From Escherichia fergusonii ATCC 35469 (GTDB lineage: Bacteria > Pseudomonadota > Gammaproteobacteria > Enterobacterales > Enterobacteriaceae): DNA of 64,000 nt. The translations under genes and the position numbers were made by a program. Within the stretch, counting starts at the first letter, position 1, and every line of letters starts with the position of its first letter. The stretch is taken from the NCBI RefSeq assembly GCF_000026225.1, contig NC_011740.1, positions 1,426,001 to 1,490,000 of the forward strand, in the 5' to 3' direction. Shown here one piece after another: positions 1 through 9,902 of the stretch. A model generated the notes under the pieces. The model searched no databases, was not told where the DNA came from, and was given only the letters and a program-made list of their open reading frames with translations.

Positions 1-398
1 TTGCCATCGCTGTTTTTCACCAACCAGGTCCAGCCAGAACCAAAGTTTTTGATAGCCGCATCAGTAAACTGTGCTTTGAAGTCAGCAAAGCTACCGAAAG
101 AGGCTGCGATGGCTTCCGCGAGTTTACCTGTTGGTTCACCGCCAGCATTCGGAGCCAGGCAGTTCCAGTAGAAGGTGTGGTTCCAGACCTGAGCGGCGTT
201 GTTAAATACGCCACCTTCAGAGCTACGAATAATCTCTTCCAGAGACTTACCTTCAAACGCGGTACCTTTGATCAGGTTGTTCAGGTTAGTGACATACGTC
301 TGGTGATGTTTGCCATAGTGGTACTCAATGGTTTCCGCAGAGATGTGCGGAGCCAATGCATCTTTGGCATACGGTAGTGCAGGTAATTCAAACGACAT
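1..398 (-). CDS. sodB: Iron superoxide dismutase, N-terminal part (cut by window start)
   Basis: Cytoplasmic Fe-dependent dismutation of superoxide to H2O2 and O2. The ATG at 398 opens a frame beginning MSFELPALPYAKD that stays open to base 1, giving 132 of the roughly 193 codons expected. Two of the four iron ligands are visible (His27 in EYHYGKHH and His74 in WNHTFYW); the C-terminal Asp and His ligands lie outside the window. A strong AAGGAGAG ribosome site precedes the start. In K-12 this mRNA is a RyhB/Hfq target near the start codon, and the GGAGAGTAGCAATG context is present here. The leader carries an ERIC-like insertion (427-506). Confidence 0.97.
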   Translation of the reverse strand, partial: MSFELPALPYAKDALAPHISAETIEYHYGKHHQTYVTNLNNLIKGTAFEGKSLEEIIRSSEGGVFNNAAQVWNHTFYWNCLAPNAGGEPTGKLAEAIAASFGSFADFKAQFTDAAIKNFGSGWTWLVKNSDG

Positions 399-426
399 TG
401 CTACTCTCCTTCTTCATTATTGGAAT

Positions 427-506
427 TACTCTACTTAATTAGGGGGGCAGGCAGACAGTAAGCGAACGCAACCATCTCCCATGCAACCTGAATTATGACG
501 AGTATA
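427..506. repeat. ERIC/IRU-type repeat (short form) in the sodB leader
   Basis: An 80-bp segment has ends typical of the enterobacterial ERIC repeat: TACTCTACTTAATTA on the left, and an inner AAGCGAACGCAACC followed by ATGCAACCTGAATTATGACG and AGTATA on the right. It resembles ERIC with the middle deleted and is bounded by TA on both sides, as expected for ERIC target sites. It lies between the leader hairpin (507-528) and the sodB ribosome site, so it would be transcribed. Assignment is from remembered ERIC consensus sequence. Confidence 0.7.
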
Positions 507-528
507 CGCACAATAGCCTTATTGTGCG
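507..528 (-). promoter_or_regulatory. Inverted repeat at the expected sodB transcription start
   Basis: A perfect 9-bp inverted repeat (CGCACAATA / TATTGTGCG, 4-nt loop). The K-12 sodB transcript is known to begin at a matching ACGCACAATAAGG sequence, so this likely marks the 5' end of sodB mRNA. The distance to the ATG (about 110 bases from the repeat) is much longer than the K-12 leader as I remember it (about 55 nt), because of the ERIC-like insert. Confidence 0.55.
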
Positions 529-571
529 TGAGGATAGGGTAACAAAATAAAAGGTGAGACAAAAGATGAAC

Positions 572-599
572 TTACCCTGTTGCGTTCACAACAGGGTAA
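572..599 (-). terminator. Hairpin at the 3' end of mepH
   Basis: An 11-bp stem (TTACCCTGTTG / CAACAGGGTAA) with a 6-nt loop starts a few bases past the mepH stop codon. The T-tract in the mepH direction is weak, so it may also serve as an mRNA 3' end stabiliser. Confidence 0.6.
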
Positions 600-603
600 A
601 TTT

Positions 604-1443
604 TTAGCGGATGGTTTGTGGGGTCATCACCCGGCGAGCGCCGACATAATGGCGTTGCCAGTAATCTTCACTCAAAGAGGTGATTTTGATTTCCTGACCA
701 CTACGCGGCGACTGGATGAATTTTCCGTTACCCACATAAACCCCTACATGATCTGCAGTACCACGACCTTGGGTACGAAAGAACACCAGATCACCATTTT
801 TCAATTCACTGCGTTCAATGGGCGCCGCATCACGCAGGTGATACATCTCATTAGCAGTACGAGGAATGCGGAATTTAACCAGATCTTTGTAGGCGTAATA
901 AACCAGACCACTGCAATCAAATCCTGTGCGTGGAGACGTGCCTCCCCAACGATACGGTTTGCCAATTTGCTGCATTAGTTTGTTCATTGCCGTTTTAGTG
1001 GCTTTTTGCACTCTGGCTTTATGGGCATCAGCAATGGTGCCTGGCGCGGCATTACGCACTTTTACACAGACTGGTTTACGCCCTTTACGTGGTGTGCATT
1101 TCTCGGTCCAGGCGACAGTCGTTACCTTTTTGGTGGTTGCTTTAGCCTTGTGGCTGGCTGTTTTGCTGACTTTAGCGGGTGATGTGTTAAGACGTTTTTT
1201 AGACGATGAGGCGGTTTTACTGCTAGTTTTATTTTTGCTGACGGCTTTTTTATTGGTGTTCTTACTGGCTTTCGCTGTTTTTTTCGTTGTGGTCGTGCTT
1301 TTCTTTTTCTCTGCCTTTTGTGTTACATGCGTTGTGGCAGACGTTGCCCTGGCTTGCTTGGAAGCATGGGCCATTGGCGTGAAAGGGAGTGTAGTAAACA
1401 GCAAAGCACAGAGCGTGATCGAGATTCGGTTTATCCGCGCCAC
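604..1443 (-). CDS. mepH: NlpC/P60 murein DD-endopeptidase MepH (YdhO)
   Basis: Periplasmic peptidoglycan hydrolase that cuts D-Ala-mDAP cross-links during cell-wall growth. 279 aa. Residues 1-27 form a signal peptide ending PMAHA. Residues 28-110 are a low-complexity Lys/Ser/Thr/Ala linker, and the NlpC/P60 domain is at about 150-279. The catalytic Cys177 (GFDCSGLVYY) and His232 (ADHVGVYVG) are present. The family member in K-12 is about 271 aa, so the linker here is slightly longer. It is a monocistronic gene followed by a hairpin. Confidence 0.93.
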   Translation of the reverse strand: MARINRISITLCALLFTTLPFTPMAHASKQARATSATTHVTQKAEKKKSTTTTKKTAKASKNTNKKAVSKNKTSSKTASSSKKRLNTSPAKVSKTASHKAKATTKKVTTVAWTEKCTPRKGRKPVCVKVRNAAPGTIADAHKARVQKATKTAMNKLMQQIGKPYRWGGTSPRTGFDCSGLVYYAYKDLVKFRIPRTANEMYHLRDAAPIERSELKNGDLVFFRTQGRGTADHVGVYVGNGKFIQSPRSGQEIKITSLSEDYWQRHYVGARRVMTPQTIR

Positions 1444-1769
1444 TGAGCAATCCTCTGTAAAGGCAGGTCCATCATGCCTGCGGGTGATTTACAAAACTCG
1501 ATGATTCTAAACTAAAGAAAGTAAAAAAGTTAATAGCTTTAATTGTTAAAAATTGCGTTTCGTTAAATAGCGCAAAAAAACGGCGTGATTAACCAGGGCC
1601 ATACCCTGAGATTGAAACGTGCTCAGCAAGGTCGTAAACAATATTTTCAATGCAACTTTTGGCAACAGGGGATAAAATTAATAAGCGTAATGAAAATGTT
1701 ATTTTCTGATAGCAGCCTGTGCCGTTACAATGCAGGTTTCTGTCGTAAAGAAGTTAAGGAAGCAAGACA

Positions 1770-2114
1770 ATGAGCTCCACAATCGAAAAAATCCAGCGCC
1801 AGATCACTGAAAACCCGATTCTCCTGTACATGAAAGGTTCGCCAAAACTCCCTAGCTGCGGTTTTTCCGCTCAGGCAGTGCAGGCGCTGTCCGCTTGCGG
1901 TGAGCGTTTTGCTTATGTTGATATTTTGCAGAACCCAGATATTCGTGCTGAGTTACCGAAATATGCCAACTGGCCGACATTCCCGCAGTTGTGGGTAGAC
2001 GGCGAGCTGGTCGGCGGCTGTGATATCGTGATTGAAATGTATCAGCGTGGCGAATTGCAGCAGTTAATTAAAGAAACCGCTGCAAAATATAAAGATCAGA
2101 CTGACGCTGAATAA
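1770..2114 (+). CDS. grxD: Monothiol glutaredoxin 4
   Basis: Monothiol glutaredoxin that binds glutathione-ligated [2Fe-2S] clusters and works with BolA-type partners in Fe-S trafficking. 114 aa with the defining CGFS motif (PSCGFSAQ, Cys at residue 30) and the glutathione-binding region NWPTFPQLWV followed by GGCDI. Translation starts at ATG 1770 after a good AAGGAAG ribosome site. It is convergent with lhr, with a terminator in between. Confidence 0.97.
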   Translation: MSSTIEKIQRQITENPILLYMKGSPKLPSCGFSAQAVQALSACGERFAYVDILQNPDIRAELPKYANWPTFPQLWVDGELVGGCDIVIEMYQRGELQQLIKETAAKYKDQTDAE

Positions 2115-2169
2115 ATCACCGTCACTGGCTAAGCGCATCTGGCAATTTGGCGTTTGCCATCAGTCTCAG

Positions 2170-2199
2170 GGGAATCTTGTAAAATAAGATTCCCTTTTT
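2170..2199 (+). terminator. Rho-independent terminator of grxD
   Basis: A 9-bp stem GGGAATCTT / AAGATTCCC with a 7-nt loop, directly followed by TTTTT. It lies just before the lhr stop codon on the other strand. Confidence 0.9.
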
Positions 2200-2206
2200 C
2201 TTAATC

Positions 2207-5200
2207 TTATCCCCAGTCCAGCCCCTGGGGGGAACTGGAAAAACCGACTTCGCGTAAAGGGGTGAATAACGGTGACTGGCGGACAGGTTTGTCATTGATT
2301 TCCAGCAGAGTAAAACGCAATCGAGGCTCACGACGTAGCCCATTGGTTAAGGCTTGTAATACATCTGGCAGCAAAATTTCACTTTCGTTGTGATACCAGA
2401 CAAGCATTTTCCTTCCTCCCTGAGCCAAATATAACTGTAATCGCCCACCGCAAATCACCACCAATGCACCCGTGCGGCGAGTGGGAACAAGAGAAGATGA
2501 ATGTTCGGGCCAGGGCAGCAAATATCCCCAGGGATTAGCAGGATCGCTGGCTGACAGGCTAACGGGTGTAAACTTCGCCTTTAGCGCTAAAGTGGCAGCG
2601 AGATCACGTAACCGGTCGATGGTATTTCTTTCTGCAAACTGTGCGCCCCCTAATCCCTCTACAAAGCGCCCACGTAAAATACGTCCTGTGTCCTCCATAC
2701 TTCGGCAAAGCGTCTGCATTGCCGGAAATCCACCCGCCAGATTTTCAGCCATAACTGCACGTCTGCTAATAATGCCATAGCGATCAAGTATGTTCTCTGT
2801 CTGGGCCAGCATCTGTTCGGTGGTGTCCATAGGCGCTGTTGGCAATAGAGACCAACGTCCGACAAGAGCGGCGGTATGATAAGACGCTCGCGGCAACGCA
2901 CTTTCCGGGCGTGGAGCATAGCTTACATGTCCCCGACGCAGTCGTGAGGTTCTGCGCGACTGATGACGAACAGGAGGTGCCGCTCGCGTTAGTGCGCGAA
3001 GTGGTGTCCAGATATCACTGGTGATATATCCTTGCCAGACCAACCCCCACAAGGCCTCGTGGAACTGGTTGGCATCTCCCGGTTGAGGAGTAACCTGCAG
3101 ACTAATTTGTTGTGCAAACCATGCGCCACCACTTGCCAGTATACGTAAAATTGCGTGCTGTAGCGGTGAGAGCGAAGGAGCATCAAGTGGTGGCAGCGTC
3201 AGTGTTTCTGCACAATACTCCTGTAAATGTAAGGCGACCAGACCATCATCTTCACCTAATTTTCTCTGCCCGGACCAGACCACCACACCTGTTGCCAGCA
3301 GTTCGTCCAACATTTCTGTTGAATAATCCTGTACGCGTGCAGGAAAGATCTGGCTTTCCCATAACGAGGCTGGAATACCTAACCCGGCGAGTTGTTCAAT
3401 GACCCGAACCACACCTTCAGTGCCTTCATAGATCCCCTGTGTTGCCTGATTAAACAATGCCGCACTACCATCCGTTGTTGGCAAAATCCCCTGGCACTCC
3501 AGAAGCAGGCGGGTATAGATATTCGCAGAAACAGGGCGAGTAGCTTCTCGTGCTGCCTGGAGTGATCGCAGACGCAAGCGGCGAAAGTTCTCTTCACTAA
3601 TCCACGCTGATTCGTGTTGGTTTGTCTGTTGATGTAGGCATAAAACCAGCCCTTGTTCTCGCAACAATGCTAATTGCTCATCCACCACCGCAACACCAAG
3701 ACCAAATTGACTGGCTAATTGTTCAGCGCTGAACAAGGTATGGGTATGGATAAAGCGGAGCAATAGATCCCGTAGGGGGGCTTTAACGTGATGCAGTAAG
3801 GAATCCGTAATATCGGTGGGTAATTTGATGCCAAGGGCATCACGCAATGTTGCTGCATCTTCCATACTGGCGTACTGATGAGTTCCTCTTATATCCGTTG
3901 AGAATATCCGTTTTTCCTCAGCAAGCTGCGCAAGATAATTTTCAATTTCTGCTGTACTGGCGACGTGCCGCGCATTTAATGCTTGCAGATTCATCGGTCC
4001 CAGTTCACGCAAAAGGTCGTAAACGCCTTCTTTACCTTTGGCTTGTCTTTCTGCTACCCGCCGTTGCAACTCATCTTCCAGCTGTTGATTAATGCGTGGA
4101 TCAAGCAGTTCTGTAGGATCACCTTGCCCCAGCAGATTTCGCAATAATTCGCTATCCAGTGCGAGTACTGAAGCTCTTCGCTCAGCCAGTGGGGCATCGG
4201 ATTGATAGATAAATTCCGCAACATAACCGAAAAGCAGGTTAGCGGCGAAAGGTGAGGGTGTGGTGGTAGTGACTTCAGAAATCTGGATTTCACCACCGTT
4301 AAGGCGATGCATTAACTGATGGAGTGACGACAGATCATAGACATCCTGCAAACATTCTCTTGCTGTTTCCAGAATTATCGGGAAATCAGGATATCCCTGA
4401 GCAATTTCCAGTAACTGGCCTGCCCGTAGACGCTGTTGCCAGAGTGGTGTGCGATGCCCTGGCGTACGACCGGGCATTAGCAGTGAGCGAGCGGCACACT
4501 CACGAAAGCGCGCGGCAAAAAGCGCGGTATTGCCTACTGCTTCACGTACGATGCGCTCAAGTGTATCTGCATCGAACAAAAACAGAGAAGCATCGGGTAA
4601 TTTCCCTTCGCTATCTGGCAGGCGTGCAACAATACCATCATCGCTGGCAACAACTGAAGCATCTGCGCCCCAGTGCGCATGCAGCCTTCCGGCGATCGCC
4701 AGTGCCCAGGGTTCATGAACTCGACGTCCCCATGGAGAGTGCAGCATGATGCGCCAGTCACCCATTTCATCACGACAGCGCTCCAGCACCAGGTGACGAC
4801 TGGCAGGAACTACGCCCGTGGCTTCCCGCTGTTCATCAATCAGGCTTTTAATATTGTTGATAACGTTTTCGGCTGCTAACCATGGGGGAAGATTGACATA
4901 AAAATTTTCGTTGGAAGCGGCCTGGAGAAAATCGCCTGTCATTTCCCCCAATTCTGCAGGTCGTCCGCTGCCTTCACCGCGCCAGAAGGGCAGACGAGCA
5001 GAGCGCCCTGGTGCAGGTGTCACAATCACCTGGTCGCGGGTGATTTGTTGGATACGCCAGGACGTTGCGCCGAGGGTGATAATGTCATTAACGCGTGATT
5101 CGTAAACCATTTCCTCATCCAGTTCACCTACACGTCGGGAGCCTGCCTGTTCTTCGCTTTCAGGAAGCATTACGCTGTACATCCCACGATCAGGGATAGT

Positions 5201-6829
5201 TCCGCCACTGGTGACGGCGAGAAGGTGCGCGCCAGGCCGCGCGATGATTTCTCCTGTTTCACGATTCCAGATAAGACGAGGTCGAAAGACGCTGAAATCC
5301 CCCGAGGGAAAGCGGCCACTGAGCATATCGAGCGTGGCATTAAAAATGTTGCGTGATAATTCCCGCCATGGAGAAGCCCGGCGCACGAGTGCAAACCACG
5401 CATCAACATTGAGCGTATCCATGGCTGCGGCGGCAACCGTCTGCTGTGCCAGCACATCTAAGGGATTACCCGGCGGCGTGAGCTTTTCCAGTCTTCCGGC
5501 CTGCATACAACCAACAATGACAGCAGAGTCAATCAGATCCCGCCGTGTGCGGGGGAAAAACAGCCCTTTTGAAATTCCTCCGACCTGATGTCCTGCCCGA
5601 CCAATTCGTTGCAGACCACTGGCCACAGAGAGAGGCGTTGCAACCTGAATAACGAGATCGACCGCGCCCATATCAATACCCAATTCCAGGCTTGAGGTAG
5701 CGACAACGCAGCGCAATTCTCCTGATTTTAAAGATTGTTCAGTTATCGCGCGTTGTTCTTTAGAAACTGAGCCATGGTGAGAGCGGGCAATAAATTCTGT
5801 ACCCGTCTGCACACGGTTGGATGTTGCTCCTGTTAATGAATCGTACTGAGCAACTTCCGTTTGCCGGGAAGGGCGATGATGCGTACGAGCGGCATATAAT
5901 TCGTTAAGCCTCGCCGTGAGCTTTTCCGCAAGGCCCCGGGAGTTAGTAAAAACGATGGTTGAACGGTGACTGAGGATCTGATCAAGAATTCCATTTTCAA
6001 TATAGGGCCAGATGGAACCTTCTCTTCCTGTCAGGCTGGATTCTCCCGCTTCGCTATGATTCGCTACTACGTTATCCAGGTTGGCGACGGGTACCACAAT
6101 ACGAATATCAGGAATACGGCTGACTGCGGGATTAACTACGGTTACAGGATGAATCCCCCCGATAAATTGCGCCACATCTGAGACCGGACGCACGGTTGCT
6201 GATAAGCCAATTCGCTGTGCAGGTTGTGAAAGCAGGGCATCCAGTCGTTCCAGACTTAGCGCAAGGTGCGCGCCACGCTTGCTACCCGCTACGGCATGAA
6301 CTTCATCGATTATCACCGTTTCTATGCCGCGCAAAGTTTCACGGGCGCGAGAAGTCAGTAATAAATAAAGCGATTCAGGCGTGGTAATTAAAATATCGGG
6401 CGGATGACGAACAAGTTTTGCGCGTTCTTGCGAGGAAGTATCACCGGAGCGCATCCCAACCGTTATCGTAACTTCTGCATCTCCGCGTTTGTATCGGGCG
6501 TCCCGGATACCCTGTAACGGTATCTGCAAATTGCGGTGCACATCAGTCGCCAGTGCTTTTATCGGCGAGATATAAAGGATACGACTGGTTTTATCCCCTG
6601 ACTCGGTATGTGGCTGGCGAAACAGCTGATCGAGGGCGAATAAAAAAGCCGCGAGCGTTTTACCTGAACCGGTGGGTGCAATCACCAGCGCATTTTGACC
6701 TGCGGCGGTCACTGTCCATGTTTGTGCCTGAACGGGTGTCGGCTGGCTGAATGTTGAAGAAAACCATTCACGAGTGGCGGGTGAAAAAAACTCCGGTAGG
6801 GAAGATGATGATGGGTTATTTTCTGCCAT
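2207..6829 (-). CDS. lhr: Large ATP-dependent helicase Lhr (long form)
   Basis: Superfamily 2 helicase acting on RNA:DNA and DNA substrates; the long form carries a C-terminal uracil-DNA-glycosylase-like extension. 1540 aa, close to the 1538 aa of K-12. Walker A APTGSGKT is at 51-58, the DEVH box at 175-178, motif III as GLSATVR, and motif VI as QRIGRAGHQVGG. The end FSSSPQGLDWG matches the family. Sequence differs from K-12 Lhr at many positions, mostly outside the motor domains. It lies 87 bp downstream of rnt on the same strand, the conserved rnt-lhr unit. Confidence 0.96.
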   Translation of the reverse strand: MAENNPSSSSLPEFFSPATREWFSSTFSQPTPVQAQTWTVTAAGQNALVIAPTGSGKTLAAFLFALDQLFRQPHTESGDKTSRILYISPIKALATDVHRNLQIPLQGIRDARYKRGDAEVTITVGMRSGDTSSQERAKLVRHPPDILITTPESLYLLLTSRARETLRGIETVIIDEVHAVAGSKRGAHLALSLERLDALLSQPAQRIGLSATVRPVSDVAQFIGGIHPVTVVNPAVSRIPDIRIVVPVANLDNVVANHSEAGESSLTGREGSIWPYIENGILDQILSHRSTIVFTNSRGLAEKLTARLNELYAARTHHRPSRQTEVAQYDSLTGATSNRVQTGTEFIARSHHGSVSKEQRAITEQSLKSGELRCVVATSSLELGIDMGAVDLVIQVATPLSVASGLQRIGRAGHQVGGISKGLFFPRTRRDLIDSAVIVGCMQAGRLEKLTPPGNPLDVLAQQTVAAAAMDTLNVDAWFALVRRASPWRELSRNIFNATLDMLSGRFPSGDFSVFRPRLIWNRETGEIIARPGAHLLAVTSGGTIPDRGMYSVMLPESEEQAGSRRVGELDEEMVYESRVNDIITLGATSWRIQQITRDQVIVTPAPGRSARLPFWRGEGSGRPAELGEMTGDFLQAASNENFYVNLPPWLAAENVINNIKSLIDEQREATGVVPASRHLVLERCRDEMGDWRIMLHSPWGRRVHEPWALAIAGRLHAHWGADASVVASDDGIVARLPDSEGKLPDASLFLFDADTLERIVREAVGNTALFAARFRECAARSLLMPGRTPGHRTPLWQQRLRAGQLLEIAQGYPDFPIILETARECLQDVYDLSSLHQLMHRLNGGEIQISEVTTTTPSPFAANLLFGYVAEFIYQSDAPLAERRASVLALDSELLRNLLGQGDPTELLDPRINQQLEDELQRRVAERQAKGKEGVYDLLRELGPMNLQALNARHVASTAEIENYLAQLAEEKRIFSTDIRGTHQYASMEDAATLRDALGIKLPTDITDSLLHHVKAPLRDLLLRFIHTHTLFSAEQLASQFGLGVAVVDEQLALLREQGLVLCLHQQTNQHESAWISEENFRRLRLRSLQAAREATRPVSANIYTRLLLECQGILPTTDGSAALFNQATQGIYEGTEGVVRVIEQLAGLGIPASLWESQIFPARVQDYSTEMLDELLATGVVVWSGQRKLGEDDGLVALHLQEYCAETLTLPPLDAPSLSPLQHAILRILASGGAWFAQQISLQVTPQPGDANQFHEALWGLVWQGYITSDIWTPLRALTRAAPPVRHQSRRTSRLRRGHVSYAPRPESALPRASYHTAALVGRWSLLPTAPMDTTEQMLAQTENILDRYGIISRRAVMAENLAGGFPAMQTLCRSMEDTGRILRGRFVEGLGGAQFAERNTIDRLRDLAATLALKAKFTPVSLSASDPANPWGYLLPWPEHSSSLVPTRRTGALVVICGGRLQLYLAQGGRKMLVWYHNESEILLPDVLQALTNGLRREPRLRFTLLEINDKPVRQSPLFTPLREVGFSSSPQGLDWG

Positions 6830-6916
6830 AAATGCTGTTCCCCCGGATGTCGACTCCTCTGGAGGAACAGTATTGCACTTAAAACGTCAACTTGTAACGT
6901 TCTCAGGCTCTGCATT

Positions 6917-7564
6917 TCACTCTTCAGGCGTAACGGGAAGCGGCCAGCCGCCAAGACGTTTCCAGCGGTTAACGATTTCGCAAAACAGCATTGCCGTTTG
7001 TTCAGTGTCATACAGTGCTGAGTGTGCCTGAGTGCTATCGAATGCCATTCCCGCCGCAGTACAGGCTTTAGAGAGTACCGTCTGCCCTAGTGCAAGCCCG
7101 CTGAGTGCGGCGGTATCAAAGGTCACAAACGGATGAAAAGGGTTACGTTTGAGAGAAGCACGGTTGGCTGCTGCCATCAGAAAACCGTGATCGAAGGTCG
7201 CATTATGCGCAACCATAATGGCGCGGTTACAGCCTGTATCTTTAATGCCTTTACGCACCATTTTAAAGATGGCATGCAGGGCATCATATTCGCGTACTGC
7301 ACCACGTTGTGGATCGTTCGGATCGATGCCGTTAAAGGCAAGGGCTTCCGGTTGCAGATTCGCCCCTTCGAAAGGTTCAACATGAAAATGCAACGTATTG
7401 TCCGGCATCAGCCAGCCTTGCTCATCCATTTTCAGCGTGATAGCAGCGATCTCAAGCAGTGCATCAGTTTTAGCGTTAAACCCTGCCGTTTCAACATCAA
7501 TAACAACAGGATAATAACCACGAAAACGGTCACACAGACCGGTAAGTTGAGCGTTATCGGACAT
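6917..7564 (-). CDS. rnt: Ribonuclease T
   Basis: 3'-5' exoribonuclease for tRNA end turnover and maturation of 5S/23S rRNA and other stable RNAs. 215 aa. All DEDDh catalytic residues are visible: Asp23 and Glu25 (VIDVETAGF), Asp125 (HNATFDHGF), His181 and Asp186 (AHSALYDTEQT). It is upstream of lhr and probably co-transcribed with it. Confidence 0.97.
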   Translation of the reverse strand: MSDNAQLTGLCDRFRGYYPVVIDVETAGFNAKTDALLEIAAITLKMDEQGWLMPDNTLHFHVEPFEGANLQPEALAFNGIDPNDPQRGAVREYDALHAIFKMVRKGIKDTGCNRAIMVAHNATFDHGFLMAAANRASLKRNPFHPFVTFDTAALSGLALGQTVLSKACTAAGMAFDSTQAHSALYDTEQTAMLFCEIVNRWKRLGGWPLPVTPEE

Positions 7565-7635
7565 CTGATTCTCTTAATACGGATAAATTGCAGCGCGCAT
7601 TATGACAAATATTACTTGCCGATGCAGTAAAGATG

Positions 7636-7658
7636 CGGGCGTGATGAGTTCACGCCCG
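7636..7658 (-). terminator. Hairpin downstream of gloA
   Basis: A 9-bp GC-rich stem (CGGGCGTGA / TCACGCCCG) with a 5-nt loop in the gloA-rnt gap. It has no strong T-tract, so termination may be partial. Confidence 0.55.
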
Positions 7659-7666
7659 GCAGAAGA

Positions 7667-8074
7667 TTAGTTGCCCAGACCGCGACCGGCGTCTTTCTCT
7701 TCGATTAATTCAATTTTGTAACCGTCCGGATCTTCCACAAACGCGATAACCGTAGTGCCGCCTTTTACCGGACCCGCTTCACGGGTGACGTTACCGCCGT
7801 TCTGACGGATTTTTTCGCACGCTTCAGCGGCGTTATCTACGCTAAGCGCGATGTGACCATAAGCAGTGCCGAGTTCGTATTTATCCACGCCCCAGTTGTA
7901 GGTCAGTTCAATCACTGCTTCTTCGGTTTCCGGGCCATAGCCAACAAACGCCAGTGAGTATTTGTATTCCGGGTTTTCGCTGGTACGCAGCAGTTTCATG
8001 CCCAGTACTTTGGTATAAAAATCGATGGAGCGTTGCAGATCGCCAACGCGCAGCATGGTATGAAGAAGACGCAT
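7667..8074 (-). CDS. gloA: Lactoylglutathione lyase (glyoxalase I)
   Basis: Converts the hemithioacetal of methylglyoxal and glutathione to S-D-lactoylglutathione in the cytosol. 135 aa, the family length. The four Ni-binding residues His5, Glu56, His74 and Glu122 are present. It follows nemA by 80 bp. In E. coli, nemRA and gloA form one electrophile-response operon under NemR, and the layout here fits that. Confidence 0.97.
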
Positions 8075-8154
8075 CTTTATATCCTCAAAATGGCTAACAG
8101 ATTCAAAATGTTGTTTTAGTATAGCGGCGGCTTTGCGCCGCTCGCAATGTTGGA

Positions 8155-9252
8155 TTACAGCGTCGGGTAATCGGTATAGCCTTCCGCGCCGCCACCGTAG
8201 AAACTTTCGGCACGCTGTGGGTTAAGCTCAGCTTTGCGCTGCAAGCGGGCAACCAAATCCGGGTTCGCAATCCAGTCACGACCAAATGCCACCGCATCAA
8301 TCAATCCTTTGCCGATCAACGTTTCGGCTTTTTCTACCGTGTAGGCACCTGCGCCGATAATCGGACCGAGGAAACGGGCGCGTACTTTTTCGCGGAACGC
8401 ATCAGTATACGGTTGGCCTCCCGCCCAGTCCGGTTCGGACATATGCAGGTAAGCTATGCCACGTTTGCCCAGTTGTTCAATCAGATATAGTGCATCGGCT
8501 TCTTCATTTGGGCCATTATCCGTGTTCTGGAAAGTACCGATTGGCGAAACACGAATGCCAATGCGGTCGGCTCCCCATTCTTCAATCCCGGCATCGACCA
8601 CTTCCAGCACCAGACGTGCGCGATTTTCCACGCTGCCGCCGTACTGATCGGTACGATGGTTTGAAGAAGGAGAAAGGAACTGATGCAGCAAATAACCGTG
8701 AGCAGAGTGGAGCTCCACCAGATCAAACCCGGCTTCACGCGCGTTAGCAATGGCCTGACGGAAATCATTGACGATACCCGGAATCTCTTCCAGTTCAAGC
8801 GCACGCGGCATGGATGTTTCAACGCGGATCGCCTGACCATTTTCATCGCGCAGAGAAGTACGTGTTCCCGCGCTAAGTGCTGAAGGCGCTACCGGTGCCT
8901 GACCGCCAGGTTGCAGGCTGGCGTGAGAAATGCGTCCGGTGTGCCACAGCTGCACGGCCATATGACCATTTTCAGCATGAACGCCAGCGGTGATTTTTTT
9001 CCATGCGGCAATTTGCTCCGGACTATGGATGCCAGGCGCGCCTGCATATCCTTTTGCCTGGGCAGAAATTTGCGTGGCTTCGCTAATAATCAAACCGGCA
9101 CTGGCTCGTTGGCGATAGTATTCCGCCATCAACGGGGTAGGGATGTCACCCGGTTCAATACTGCGCAGACGCGTCAGCGGTGCCATAAAAATACGGTTTG
9201 CCGCCGTGATCGCGCCCACTTTCAGTGGGGAATACAGTTTTTCAGATGACAT
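8155..9252 (-). CDS. nemA: N-ethylmaleimide reductase, FMN-dependent (Old Yellow Enzyme family)
   Basis: NADPH/FMN-dependent reductase of N-ethylmaleimide, nitrate esters and other electrophiles. 365 aa TIM barrel. Visible family motifs are MAPLTRLRS near the N-terminus, [16 protein letters not shown] with the active-site His-Ala-His region, and [13 protein letters not shown] at the FMN phosphate end. It starts 36 bp after nemR and is likely translated from the nemR transcript. Confidence 0.96.
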
Positions 9253-9288
9253 AAAGGCTCCCGGTGGTCTGGTGATAAAAAATGCCTG

Positions 9289-9888
9289 CTAAACGGCAGG
9301 CGTCGCAATAATGGTTTTTACATGGGCCAGCGCGTTTTCCAGTGGCTCGAAACTGCGCGAAATTTTGGCCTGCAAATTCGCGCCAAGCCACAGTGCGTAA
9401 AGCACTTGTGCCTGTTGCAGCGGTTCGCCACAAAAGGTTAAACAATGGTTCTCACGGCCATTTTCCAGCGCCTGAGAGAGCAGGGCGATCACGCCGCGAG
9501 CCCCTTTATCCATCGCGCTGCGCATATCTTCTGACAGATCGCACACTTCGGCAGAGAGTTTTACTGTCAGGCAACCACTGATGGTTCCATGTTGGCAAAA
9601 CTGGTTCAGTGTTTGCTGGTAATAAGCCAGTATGCGGTCGCGGTAGTTACCTTCGCCGGATTGCAGCAACTCAGTCAGTCGCAGGTGATATGCGGCGTAA
9701 TGGCGCTCAAGCATGGCAACGCCAAACGCTTCTTTAGAGCGAAAGTAGTGATAGAAGGACCCTTTCGGCACTTCAGCAGTTTTTAGTAATTCGCTTAGCC
9801 CCATCCCGGTGAATCCACGTTGCAGGCAAAGTTGTTCGCCCGTCGCCAGGAGATGTTCGCGAGTATCATGTTCGGTGTGTTTGTTCAT
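9289..9888 (-). CDS. nemR: TetR-family repressor NemR
   Basis: Redox- and electrophile-sensitive repressor of nemRA-gloA, inactivated through cysteine modification by reactive chlorine species or electrophiles. 199 aa with an N-terminal TetR helix-turn-helix (residues about 8-55, GFTGMGLSELLKTAEVPKGS). Several Cys residues are present (CLQRG, CQHG, CLTV, CDLS). A palindromic operator lies 15 bp upstream of its start. Confidence 0.95.
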   Translation of the reverse strand: MNKHTEHDTREHLLATGEQLCLQRGFTGMGLSELLKTAEVPKGSFYHYFRSKEAFGVAMLERHYAAYHLRLTELLQSGEGNYRDRILAYYQQTLNQFCQHGTISGCLTVKLSAEVCDLSEDMRSAMDKGARGVIALLSQALENGRENHCLTFCGEPLQQAQVLYALWLGANLQAKISRSFEPLENALAHVKTIIATPAV

Positions 9889-9902
9889 GTGTTGGAGTGT
9901 AG

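Noticed and set aside
926..1504. 192-codon plus-strand frame over mepH
   Set aside because: It mirrors the Lys/Ala-rich linker of mepH as a Val/Leu/Phe-rich sequence; no ribosome site and the opposite strand has a clear NlpC/P60 gene.
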